Assembly (NCBI RefSeq): GCF_006937785.1
Contig: NZ_SJEE01000008.1
Span: 94,700-158,699 of the forward strand
Source: Pseudanabaena sp. UWO311
GTDB taxonomy: Bacteria; Cyanobacteriota; Cyanobacteriia; Pseudanabaenales; Pseudanabaenaceae
Length of the DNA: 64,000 nucleotides
Reading direction: 5' to 3'
This document shows, in pieces, positions 10,079-18,707 of the stretch. A model generated the notes under the pieces. That model saw only the letters and a list, made by a program, of their open reading frames with translations. It searched no databases and was not told the origin of the DNA. How positions within the stretch are numbered: the first letter of the stretch is position 1; each line of letters starts with the position of its first letter. A program made the translations under genes and the position numbers.

Positions 10079-11492
10079 ACGACGTTTTAACCAGATGTCT
10101 CTAGGAGCTTTGGGCTTAGGACTGGCAAGCTGTAACCAGACTAAATATCTGACTAATACCAGTAGTGGACAGTCATCAAGCAAAGCCGATCTCTTGATTT
10201 GGTGGGAGCAGGGCTTTTTGCCAGAGGAAAATGAACAAATTAATCAGCTCATTCGCAGATGGGAAAAAAAGTCTGGAAAAGTTGTTGATTTGAAATTGCT
10301 CCCCGTTGCTCTTATCGATCAACAGTTAACAAATTTTATCGGTCAATCGGAATCCAACCAAATTCCTGATATTGTTTACTCCGTGGGTGTAGATGCTAGC
10401 CTCGCACCCAAATTTGCTTGGCATGATCAATTAGTCGATCTTACGGATGTAATCACTCCCATTCAGAATAAATATACAAGTATTGCCCTCTCCCATGTTT
10501 TCTATCACAATCAAGTTCGTAAAGAACGCAGTTACTATGCGCTCCCATTGTGGCAATCCGATGAATACATTCACTATTGGGAAAGTATGCTTGAGGAGAT
10601 TGACTTAACGCAACTGGATATTCCGCGAGAATGGAATCAGTTTTGGCGATTTTGGCAAACAGCTCAAAAGGAGTTGCGAGCAAAGGGGCGATCGCAGATT
10701 TATGGAGTGGGATTATGTATGTCGGCGATCGGGTTTGACACCTATACATCCCTGAAGATGTTTATGGATGCTCACAACGTTAATGTGGTGAATGAGTCGG
10801 GAGAATTTCTTTTAAGAAAACCAGAAAATCGTCAGCAGTTTATAGCCGCACTGCAGGAATTTACTAGCTTCTATTTGCAGGGATATACGCCACCTCAATC
10901 AGTACGATGGACAGGATCTGGAAATAATAACAGCTTCCTAAATAGTGAAATCTTAATGACTCAAAATCTCACGATGTCGATTCCCCTTACCCAAAAGTTA
11001 TCCCATCCTCAATACGATCGCGATGCGATCGCGAGATATCGTCAGATCGTGACGATCGATCGCCCTCTAAAAGTGGATGGTGGTGAATTGCTAACGCGCA
11101 AGGGAACGAAGCAAGCGATCGTACCTAAAAACTGTAAGAATCCAGAGCTTGCCAAAGATTTTTTGCGTTATCTAGTTAGTCCAGATAACTTGATGTCATT
11201 ACTCAAAGGCTTTAAGGGGAGAGTTTTTCCCGTGATGCCTGAGCTATTAAAAGATCCCTTTTGGAATGAGCCGAATGATCCCCATCTTTCATCAGCTCTG
11301 AAAATATATGCCCGTCCTAGCTACGTTCCTTATGAGGTGATGCATTCAGCTTTTAGTGAGGTGCAAAATCAACAGCTTTGGGCAAAAACAGTTCTCAAGG
11401 TGGTGCAAGACAAAGCCTCGGTAGTGGAATCGGCAGATTGGGCAATCACCAAAATTCAAGATATCTTGCAGTTAGCGGAGAAAAAAGTTTGA
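10068..11492 (+). CDS. Family 1 extracellular solute-binding lipoprotein, orphan
   Basis: 474 residues resembling the sugar-type ABC solute-binding proteins. The N-terminus has an RRR motif followed by a short hydrophobic stretch and a lipobox LASC, so it is probably a Tat- or Sec-exported lipoprotein held on the outer face of the plasma membrane. No permease or ATPase gene is adjacent. Instead it lies between two histidine kinase genes: it overlaps the upstream kinase by 11 nt and ends 2 nt before the start of a Cache-HAMP kinase. A likely role is ligand capture for that kinase rather than transport. The fold assignment is good. The sensing role is inference from position only. Confidence 0.85.
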   Translation: MLNRRRFNQMSLGALGLGLASCNQTKYLTNTSSGQSSSKADLLIWWEQGFLPEENEQINQLIRRWEKKSGKVVDLKLLPVALIDQQLTNFIGQSESNQIPDIVYSVGVDASLAPKFAWHDQLVDLTDVITPIQNKYTSIALSHVFYHNQVRKERSYYALPLWQSDEYIHYWESMLEEIDLTQLDIPREWNQFWRFWQTAQKELRAKGRSQIYGVGLCMSAIGFDTYTSLKMFMDAHNVNVVNESGEFLLRKPENRQQFIAALQEFTSFYLQGYTPPQSVRWTGSGNNNSFLNSEILMTQNLTMSIPLTQKLSHPQYDRDAIARYRQIVTIDRPLKVDGGELLTRKGTKQAIVPKNCKNPELAKDFLRYLVSPDNLMSLLKGFKGRVFPVMPELLKDPFWNEPNDPHLSSALKIYARPSYVPYEVMHSAFSEVQNQQLWAKTVLKVVQDKASVVESADWAITKIQDILQLAEKKV

Positions 11493-11494
11493 AT

Positions 11495-13702
11495 ATGATG
11501 AAAGGATGGTTGCGGCGCAGTTTACTCAGGCAAATGGTTAGCTATTTCTCAGGTTTGTCAGTCATTACCGTGAGCGTAGTGGCTATTGGCTCTTATTTTC
11601 ACGCCCGCAGTTCTCTATCAACGGAAGTCGTCAACCGCCTCACTGTAGCAACACAACTAAAATCCTTGCAACTCCAAAAGTGGTTAGAAAATCAGTTGCG
11701 AGACATTCTTGTAGTCAGCCAAGATGTAGAAATTCAAGAGTTACTAGGTCAACTGCTGGCTTCCGATCCCAGTCAACCTGCTTATCAGAAAGCTTACACC
11801 AATCTCAAAAAAAATATTGGGCGTATTAGTCTTGTGAAGCCGAATTTAGGTAGCATTCGTGTTACTCGAAATAGTGGTTTTGTGATCTTCTCTTCCACTG
11901 ATTCTAAACTCGAAGGAACCTATTTACCCTTGGGCGATCCCGCCACCTACTTTACAAGCGATCGCATTAATACAGTTGTCCCTAATTTTTATATTTCACC
12001 ACGCACCAACAAAGTTTCCATAACTGTCACTACATCACTTTTAGATGAAAATAATGTCAAAATGGGAGCTGTGACTGCCGATTTTAATCTAGATTACATT
12101 GACGCATTGATTCGCGATAATACGGGGCTGGGGGAGACAGGCGAAACGTATCTAATTGGCAAAGCTGGTACTAAAACCATTTTTGTTGCTGGCAATCAAA
12201 TGGAACCTAAAGATCCGTCACGGACAAAAGCGGTATATAGCGATGGTATCGATCAAGCGATCAAGCAACAGAGTGGATTTGGCTTGTATAACAACTATGC
12301 AGGAATTCCTGTGGTCGGCGTTTATTGGTGGTTGCCTTCCCAAAACTTAGCATTAATCGCCGAAATCAACCAAGATAAAGCCTTTGCTCCAGCCGATCGC
12401 TTAGCAATTAATATTCTGATCTTGGGCTTTTTATCTTCTAGCATACTTCTCATCGCCATTTATCTATTTTCTCGCCAAATTACCCGCCCGATTTTAGCAA
12501 TTAATACTACCGCCGCACGTTTGGCTGAGGGAGAGCTAAACCAAACCGCACCAATCATGACTGAGGATGAGGTGGGAGTCCTTGCCCAAACCTTTAACAA
12601 AATGGCAAAACAACTAGAAATCTCTTTCCACAAATTGGAAGAATATTCCCAAACCCTAGAGCAGAAAGTGGAAGAACGCACTCAGGAACTCTCCCAGACT
12701 TTAGCTCACCTTCAAACTACCCAAGCAGAATTAATCCAATCGGAAAAAATGGCAGCATTAGGACAGCTTACTGCAAGCGTCGCCCATGAAGTCAACACGC
12801 CTTTGGGAGTGATTCGCAGTGCCACAGGCAATATTATCGCTACTTTGAAAGTTTTACTGCCACAGTTGCCAGTATTGATGCAGCGCCTAAATCCTTTACA
12901 ACAGGCTGCTTTTATCGCTTTGGTAAATACTTCACTTCAGCAACAGCAGTCTCTCTCAACCAAAGAAGAACGACAAATGCGGCGACGATTGCAAACAGAA
13001 CTCGATGCTTTGGGAATTGCTAAAGCCCAAGAGATCGCCGACCAATTTGCCCTGCTGCGGATAGAATCATCTCTAGAAGTTTATCAGCATCTTCTCGAAG
13101 CACCTGATTGCGATGAAATTCTGCAAGTTGCCTATAAGCTGGTGCAACAAAATCAGAATGCCATTAGCATTCAACAGGAAGTCGATCGCGCCGCAAAGAT
13201 TGTTTTTGCACTCAAAACATACAGCCATCGCAGCAGTGAAACTGGGGAGAAAAGCCTGATCCAAATTAGCGAGAGCCTCGAAATCGCCTTAACACTATAT
13301 CAAAGTCGCTTGAAGCAAGGAATAGAGGTGATTCGTAAATATGAGCCAGTCCCCTATCTTCTCTGCGACCCAGATGCGCTTACACAGGTGTGGGTTAATT
13401 TAATTGACAATGCTATTTATGCGATTGGTAAAGTGGGTACTCTAGAAATAGCGATCGCGCAGCAAGCAGGAAAAGTAATTGTTGAAATTACTAATTCGGG
13501 AGCGGAAATTCCTGATGAAATCATGCCGCGACTGTTTGAGCCATTTTTTACAACCAAGCCGAGAGGCGAAGGTAGCGGACTGGGCTTAGATATTGTGCGC
13601 CAGATATTGCGAAAGCATGATGGTGATATTCAAGTAAGTAGCCAGAATGAGCAAGTCACATTTTCGGTTATTATTCCTCTATCTAAAGACATAAAATGCT
13701 GA
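11495..13702 (+). CDS. Cache-HAMP membrane histidine kinase
   Basis: The open frame reaches back to 11378, but the tandem ATG at 11495/11498, just after the stop of the solute-binding gene, is the likely start and gives 735 residues. TM1 lies at about 14-34, an extracytoplasmic Cache-type sensor at about 35-300, TM2 at about 302-325, then HAMP, a coiled coil and a histidine kinase core with His431 in SVAHEVNTPLG. The kinase end is nearly the same as in the two giant kinases upstream, at both protein and DNA level. This is the only one of the three with an obvious external sensor, and it sits directly behind the solute-binding lipoprotein gene, so the two may form one receptor. Confidence 0.93.
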   Translation: MMKGWLRRSLLRQMVSYFSGLSVITVSVVAIGSYFHARSSLSTEVVNRLTVATQLKSLQLQKWLENQLRDILVVSQDVEIQELLGQLLASDPSQPAYQKAYTNLKKNIGRISLVKPNLGSIRVTRNSGFVIFSSTDSKLEGTYLPLGDPATYFTSDRINTVVPNFYISPRTNKVSITVTTSLLDENNVKMGAVTADFNLDYIDALIRDNTGLGETGETYLIGKAGTKTIFVAGNQMEPKDPSRTKAVYSDGIDQAIKQQSGFGLYNNYAGIPVVGVYWWLPSQNLALIAEINQDKAFAPADRLAINILILGFLSSSILLIAIYLFSRQITRPILAINTTAARLAEGELNQTAPIMTEDEVGVLAQTFNKMAKQLEISFHKLEEYSQTLEQKVEERTQELSQTLAHLQTTQAELIQSEKMAALGQLTASVAHEVNTPLGVIRSATGNIIATLKVLLPQLPVLMQRLNPLQQAAFIALVNTSLQQQQSLSTKEERQMRRRLQTELDALGIAKAQEIADQFALLRIESSLEVYQHLLEAPDCDEILQVAYKLVQQNQNAISIQQEVDRAAKIVFALKTYSHRSSETGEKSLIQISESLEIALTLYQSRLKQGIEVIRKYEPVPYLLCDPDALTQVWVNLIDNAIYAIGKVGTLEIAIAQQAGKVIVEITNSGAEIPDEIMPRLFEPFFTTKPRGEGSGLGLDIVRQILRKHDGDIQVSSQNEQVTFSVIIPLSKDIKC

Positions 13703-13788
13703 TCGCCAATTAATCCCACTCAGGATTTAAATTATTGAACAACAGCTTATTTAAACCCTTTTTTATTAACTCCGACTTTAGAAAAATT

Positions 13789-15075
13789 ATGGTAATTAAA
13801 CCGACTATTATTTGTGTTGATGATGAACGCAATATTCTGCTGATGTTGAGAAACCAGTTAATGCATTTTTTCTCAGCTTGCAAAATTGAAATTGCAGAAA
13901 GTGGAGATGAAGCTCTGGAAGTTATTGAGGAAATATTATCTAATGGGGGTGATGTTGCTTTGGTAATTGCTGATCAGATTATGCCGAAGATGAAAGGAGA
14001 TGAGTTTTTGATCGAACTCCATAATCTCCATCCTGAGATCCTAAAGGTGATGCTAACTGGGCAAGCCAATGTTGAAGATATTGGCAATGCAGTCAATCGA
14101 GGAAATCTCTATCGTTTTATATCTAAACCTTGGAATGAAACAGATTTGAGGCTAACAGTAGTGGAAGCTTTGCGGAGATATGAGCAAGAGAAACAACTTG
14201 CCAAGCATCAGTTAGCCCTTGAGCAAACTAATCTAGAACTAATAGAGTTAAATGCAAATCTTGAGAGAGCCAATGTAGAACTTAAGAGAGTTTCTAAATT
14301 AAAAGACGAGTTTCTTGCCATGATGAGTCATGAATTACGAACACCATTTAACTCGATCTTAGGCGTGTCAGAATGTTTGCTTGAAGAAATTTATGGTCAG
14401 ATCACCCCCTCTCAAAAGGAGGCAATCACCATCATTGAAAATAGTAGTAATCATCTTCTGAAATTGATTAATGACATTCTATATTTCACAAACCTTTCAA
14501 CAGATTTAGTGAAGCTTGATCTCGAATCTGTAGCGATCGCCGATTTATGTGATTCTAGTTTAGACGATGTGAAACAACAGGCGCTCAAAAAGCAAATTCA
14601 AATTACGCTAAACATATCTCCAGACATAGAATTCTTTGAAGCCGATCCGCTGCGGATGAGACAAGTATTAGTCAACTTACTTAATAATGCAGTTAAATTC
14701 ACCCCCACTGGTGGCAAGGTCAGTTTGGATGTAAAGATAGACCAAGCACCTAGTAAGCTTGTACCATCTTCTAATGTGACTAAGACATCAGATTCGTTAG
14801 AGCAGGTAGCTGATAATCAGGAAGTATTGAATATTAACTCTTGGATTTATTTTGCAATTACTGATACTGGGCTGGGCATCGCTCCTAGCGATCAAAACAG
14901 GCTATTTCAACCGTTTATACAGATTGACAGTGGGCTTAACCGTAATTACGAAGGCATAGGAATAGGGCTTTCAATAGTAAAGCAAATCGTTGAACTACAT
15001 AATGGTTATGTTGAGTTAAGCAGTCAGCTTGGTCAGGGCAGTTGCTTTACTGTGAGCATACCATTGAGGTCTTGA
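13789..15075 (+). CDS. REC-histidine kinase hybrid
   Basis: 428 residues from the ATG at 13789; a longer frame with a TTG at 13735 lacks family support. The N-terminal receiver has the acidic pair Asp11-Asp12, phosphoacceptor Asp62 (in VIADQIMP), the Thr of MLTGQ and the Lys of SKPW. A coiled coil leads to a standard HisKA domain with His181 in MMSHELRTPFNS, and an HATPase domain with NLLNNAVKF, DTGLGIA and GIGIGLSI. Its receiver is closely similar to that of the next gene, so the two arose by duplication. It could take phosphate from one of the upstream kinases and pass a signal through its own kinase, a relay inferred from the gene order. Confidence 0.92.
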   Translation: MVIKPTIICVDDERNILLMLRNQLMHFFSACKIEIAESGDEALEVIEEILSNGGDVALVIADQIMPKMKGDEFLIELHNLHPEILKVMLTGQANVEDIGNAVNRGNLYRFISKPWNETDLRLTVVEALRRYEQEKQLAKHQLALEQTNLELIELNANLERANVELKRVSKLKDEFLAMMSHELRTPFNSILGVSECLLEEIYGQITPSQKEAITIIENSSNHLLKLINDILYFTNLSTDLVKLDLESVAIADLCDSSLDDVKQQALKKQIQITLNISPDIEFFEADPLRMRQVLVNLLNNAVKFTPTGGKVSLDVKIDQAPSKLVPSSNVTKTSDSLEQVADNQEVLNINSWIYFAITDTGLGIAPSDQNRLFQPFIQIDSGLNRNYEGIGIGLSIVKQIVELHNGYVELSSQLGQGSCFTVSIPLRS

Positions 15076-15206
15076 GTTACTATCTAATTACAGTGCAGTG
15101 CGACGAAGAAGAAACATTTTTATAGAAAGGCAAAGTCAATAAATCACTATTTTTTTGCGGAGATAGCAGGATTAATTTTCGTCAATTTTGATTTTGGAGA
15201 TAAGAA

Positions 15207-18200
15207 ATGAGCAAACCAACCATCCTTTGTGTTGATGATGAACGCAATGTTCTCTTGACCCTTAGAAATCAATTAATGCAAGACTTCCCTGATTTTATGA
15301 TTGAAATTGCGGAAAGTGCTGAAGAAGCTATAGAGGTTGTAGAAGATCTTCTAAGCAATGGGATAGAGCTGCCACTTGTGATTGCGGATCAGATAATGCC
15401 TAGAATGAAAGGCGATCAGTTCTTGATTGAACTGAATGATCGCTATCCTAAAATCCTCAAAGTTATGCTCACTGGGCAAGCGAGTGCCGAAGAAGTTGGT
15501 AATGCGGTCAATCGGGGTAGTCTATATCGGTTTATGTCAAAGCCATGGAATAAGCAAGATCTGCAACTAACCGTGTCTGAGGCATTACGGAGTTATCAGC
15601 AAGATCGCAAAATCGAGCAACAATACTTAGATCTTGAACAATCCAAGTTAGAGCTAGAAGATCTAAATTCCAGTTTGGAAAAGCTGGTACAAGATCGCAC
15701 TGAACAACTACTGATTAGCGAAGAACACTATCGCATTCTTTCAGAATTAAGCCCTGTGGGGATCTTTCGCAACGATGCTAAAGGAAACTGCACCTATGCC
15801 AATGCTAAAACCCTCCAAATCACTGGACTTACTAGCGAAGAAAATTTAGGTGATGGCTGGGGTAAAAACTTACATCCCGATGATCGCATTTGGATGTATG
15901 CTGCTTGGACAAATTTTGTCGAACAGTCAAATCTTGGTCATAAGGTCGAATATTGTATCGAACACAGATATCTCTACCCTGATGGTTCAACCAAATGGGG
16001 CTTTGTACAAGCCGTTCCCGAACGCAATACCAATGGTGATGTTGTCGGATTTGTTGGCGCAGTATCTGATATTAGCGATCGCAAGAAGAACGAAGAATTA
16101 TTAAGACTAAGCGAACAAAAACAACGAGCCTTGATCGAAGCTTTGCCAGATCTAGTAATGCGGGTTAGCCGAGAAGGGATATATCTTGATTTCTATGCGA
16201 CTAGTGCTTTTAGAGTGATTGGGAAAACTGGAGATTTTATCGGTACTCATATAAATGACAGCCTCCCTCCTGAATTAGCCGTAAGACGTATGAATGCGAT
16301 TTCTAATGCTATAGAAACTAAAGAAATGCAAATATACGAGCAAGAGATTTCAGTCGGGGGTATCTTACAAATTGAAGAATGTCGGGTAGTAGCTTGTGGT
16401 GAAAATGAAGTTCTGATCTTGGGGCGTGATATCAGCGATCGCAAACTTGCTGAAATAGCTTTACGTAAAAGTGAATCCCATAAAGCTGCATTAATTAGAG
16501 CTTTACCTGATCTAATCATGAGAATCCATAAAGATGGAACCTATCTAGAATTTCATAGTACAGAGAGCTTTAAAGTGTTTGGGGATGCTGAAGACTTTGT
16601 TGGGAATAATCTAGATAAGGATTTATCTCCTAACGTAGTTGAACAAAGAATGAAGATGATCAATGCAGCCCTTGAAACTGGGGATATTCAACTTTATGAG
16701 CAAGAGATCTTGGTGGATGGCAAAATCCAAACCGAAGAGGTGAGAATTGTCCCTTATACAGATGATGAAGTTTTACTGTTAGTTAGAGATATTAGCGATC
16801 GCAAGCAATCAGAAATAGCACTCCAAAGTTTATTGGAAGGTACAGCCTCGGTTACTGGACAAGAATTTTTCCCAGAATTAGTTAAGCATATTGCGATCGC
16901 CCTCGATGTTTCCCATGTCTTCATTACCAAGTTGTCTGGCGAAAATCTAGAAACTGTAGCGTGGTATGCTGACAAACAGATTCAGCCTAATCTTACCTAT
17001 CCAATTGCATATACTCCATGCGGCTCTGCTTTTCAAAATGGCATCTACAGCTGTTCTTCTGGAGTAAAACAGCTATTTCCTCTTGACGAGGATTTAGTAA
17101 AAATGGATGCTGATAATTATATGGGAATGGCCCTACAAAATTCAGATGGTAAGAAGGTTGGGGTGATTTGCGTATTAAATCACGAACCTTTAGATAATCC
17201 AAAACGGGCAGAACTATTACTGCGTATCTTTGGGGCGAGGGCATCTGCCGAACTAGAGAGAATGCAGGTATTCGAGGATTTACAAATATTGAATACAGAG
17301 CTAGAGCAACGTGTTCAGGAACGAACACAGGAACTATTAAAAGCACGTAACTTTCTCGAAGCAATTATTGAAAATATACCAGTGGCTCTATTTGTTAAAG
17401 ATGGAAAGGAAGAAAAATTTGGTGAATTTTTACTATGGAATAATACCTGCAAACTCATGTTCGGTTGTGATAAAGAGCAAGCACTTGGCAAATCAGTCTA
17501 TGATTTTTTCCCGAAAGAGCAATCTGATTTCTTTAATGAGAAAGACCGATCATCATTTGCGCTTGGTAAAATAGAAGATATTCCTGAAGAACCAATTGAC
17601 AGTTTGACGTTTGGGCGCAGAATTCTTCATACAATTAAAGTCCCTGTATTCGATGAGCATGGTAAGCCCGATTATTTGATCTGTATTTCTGAGGATATTA
17701 GCGAGCGCAAAGCCACAGAATTAGAACGCGATCGGCTTCTGCAAGAATTATCTCAACTAAATAAAAGCCTTGAACTTCGAGTCGAAGAACGAACTGCCGC
17801 ACTTGTAAACGCCCAAGAGCGGATTATTGCCCAAGAAAAACTTGCCTCCCTCGGTACGCTCACGGCTGGTATTGCCCATGAACTGCGGAACCCTCTTAAC
17901 TTTGTCACAAACTACGCGAAAGGCTCAATTGAACTCAGTCAAGAATTGCTAGAGACAATTCAGCCTTTGATCCCTTCTTTAGATCTCGATACCTCTGATT
18001 TTGTAACATCCTTGATCGCAGATCTTCAAGAAAATTCTACGTCGATTCGTGCTCATAGCCAAAGAGCTGAAAATATCATCTCCAATATGATGCAGCACGC
18101 TCGTACTGATGATGCAAAGGCAAGCCCGCAGCCGACTCAAATTAATGATTTACTCGACCAATCCATAAAACTGGCGTATCACAGTAAAAAAATGCTAGAT

Positions 18201-18635
18201 AACAACTTCAACATCACAATTCTAACTGACTATACTGACAATTTAGATTTAGTCGATCTAGTCACGGGATCCATGAGTCGGGCTTTCATTAATCTTATCG
18301 ATAATGCTTGTGATGCCATGCGCCACCAAAAGGATCTTCTAGATTTCTCTAAAGATACAGAAAACTATCATCCCACGCTCTGCCTTTCAACGCGCAGTCT
18401 CGGCGATCGAGTCGAGATTAGGATTCGTGACAATGGCTGTGGAATTGCCCCAGAGATCCAAAACAAGCTCTTAGACCCTTTCTTTACAACTAAACCTCCT
18501 GGAGAGGGCACTGGGCTAGGGCTTTTCCTTACTCACGATATAATCGTTAAGCAACATAAAGGTACTTTAACGATTAATCCAATTGCTAGTCAATTTACTG
18601 AAATAATTGTTACCATACCTTACAGATATACTTAA
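15207..18635 (+). CDS. REC-PAS(x3)-GAF-PAS histidine kinase
   Basis: 1142 residues. The receiver (1-125) has phosphoacceptor Asp61. Three PAS domains follow (about 170-295, 300-420, 425-540), each ending in a DISDRK linker; the second and third are very like each other. Then come a GAF domain (about 545-690), a fourth PAS (about 710-840), a coiled coil and a histidine kinase with His891 in TAGIAHELRNPLNF, NLIDNACDAM, DNGCGIAP and GEGTGLGL. The GAF lacks an evident bilin-binding Cys in the usual position. The kinase core belongs to a different subtype from the three cassette kinases upstream. A 131-nt gap separates it from the previous gene; the start ATG is preceded by a purine-rich GGAGATAAGAA. 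Confidence 0.92.
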   Translation: MSKPTILCVDDERNVLLTLRNQLMQDFPDFMIEIAESAEEAIEVVEDLLSNGIELPLVIADQIMPRMKGDQFLIELNDRYPKILKVMLTGQASAEEVGNAVNRGSLYRFMSKPWNKQDLQLTVSEALRSYQQDRKIEQQYLDLEQSKLELEDLNSSLEKLVQDRTEQLLISEEHYRILSELSPVGIFRNDAKGNCTYANAKTLQITGLTSEENLGDGWGKNLHPDDRIWMYAAWTNFVEQSNLGHKVEYCIEHRYLYPDGSTKWGFVQAVPERNTNGDVVGFVGAVSDISDRKKNEELLRLSEQKQRALIEALPDLVMRVSREGIYLDFYATSAFRVIGKTGDFIGTHINDSLPPELAVRRMNAISNAIETKEMQIYEQEISVGGILQIEECRVVACGENEVLILGRDISDRKLAEIALRKSESHKAALIRALPDLIMRIHKDGTYLEFHSTESFKVFGDAEDFVGNNLDKDLSPNVVEQRMKMINAALETGDIQLYEQEILVDGKIQTEEVRIVPYTDDEVLLLVRDISDRKQSEIALQSLLEGTASVTGQEFFPELVKHIAIALDVSHVFITKLSGENLETVAWYADKQIQPNLTYPIAYTPCGSAFQNGIYSCSSGVKQLFPLDEDLVKMDADNYMGMALQNSDGKKVGVICVLNHEPLDNPKRAELLLRIFGARASAELERMQVFEDLQILNTELEQRVQERTQELLKARNFLEAIIENIPVALFVKDGKEEKFGEFLLWNNTCKLMFGCDKEQALGKSVYDFFPKEQSDFFNEKDRSSFALGKIEDIPEEPIDSLTFGRRILHTIKVPVFDEHGKPDYLICISEDISERKATELERDRLLQELSQLNKSLELRVEERTAALVNAQERIIAQEKLASLGTLTAGIAHELRNPLNFVTNYAKGSIELSQELLETIQPLIPSLDLDTSDFVTSLIADLQENSTSIRAHSQRAENIISNMMQHARTDDAKASPQPTQINDLLDQSIKLAYHSKKMLDNNFNITILTDYTDNLDLVDLVTGSMSRAFINLIDNACDAMRHQKDLLDFSKDTENYHPTLCLSTRSLGDRVEIRIRDNGCGIAPEIQNKLLDPFFTTKPPGEGTGLGLFLTHDIIVKQHKGTLTINPIASQFTEIIVTIPYRYT

Positions 18636-18707
18636 AAAAAAGATCCTAATTCCAAATCAGAATAATTCATGTATTGGTATTAAGGATACCTACGCCAAAA
18701 CTCAACT

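Noticed and set aside
3913..13264. Antisense ORFs inside the kinase cassettes (3913-4155, 13073-13264)
   Set aside because: They mirror each other only because the cassettes are duplicated; no start signals or family match.
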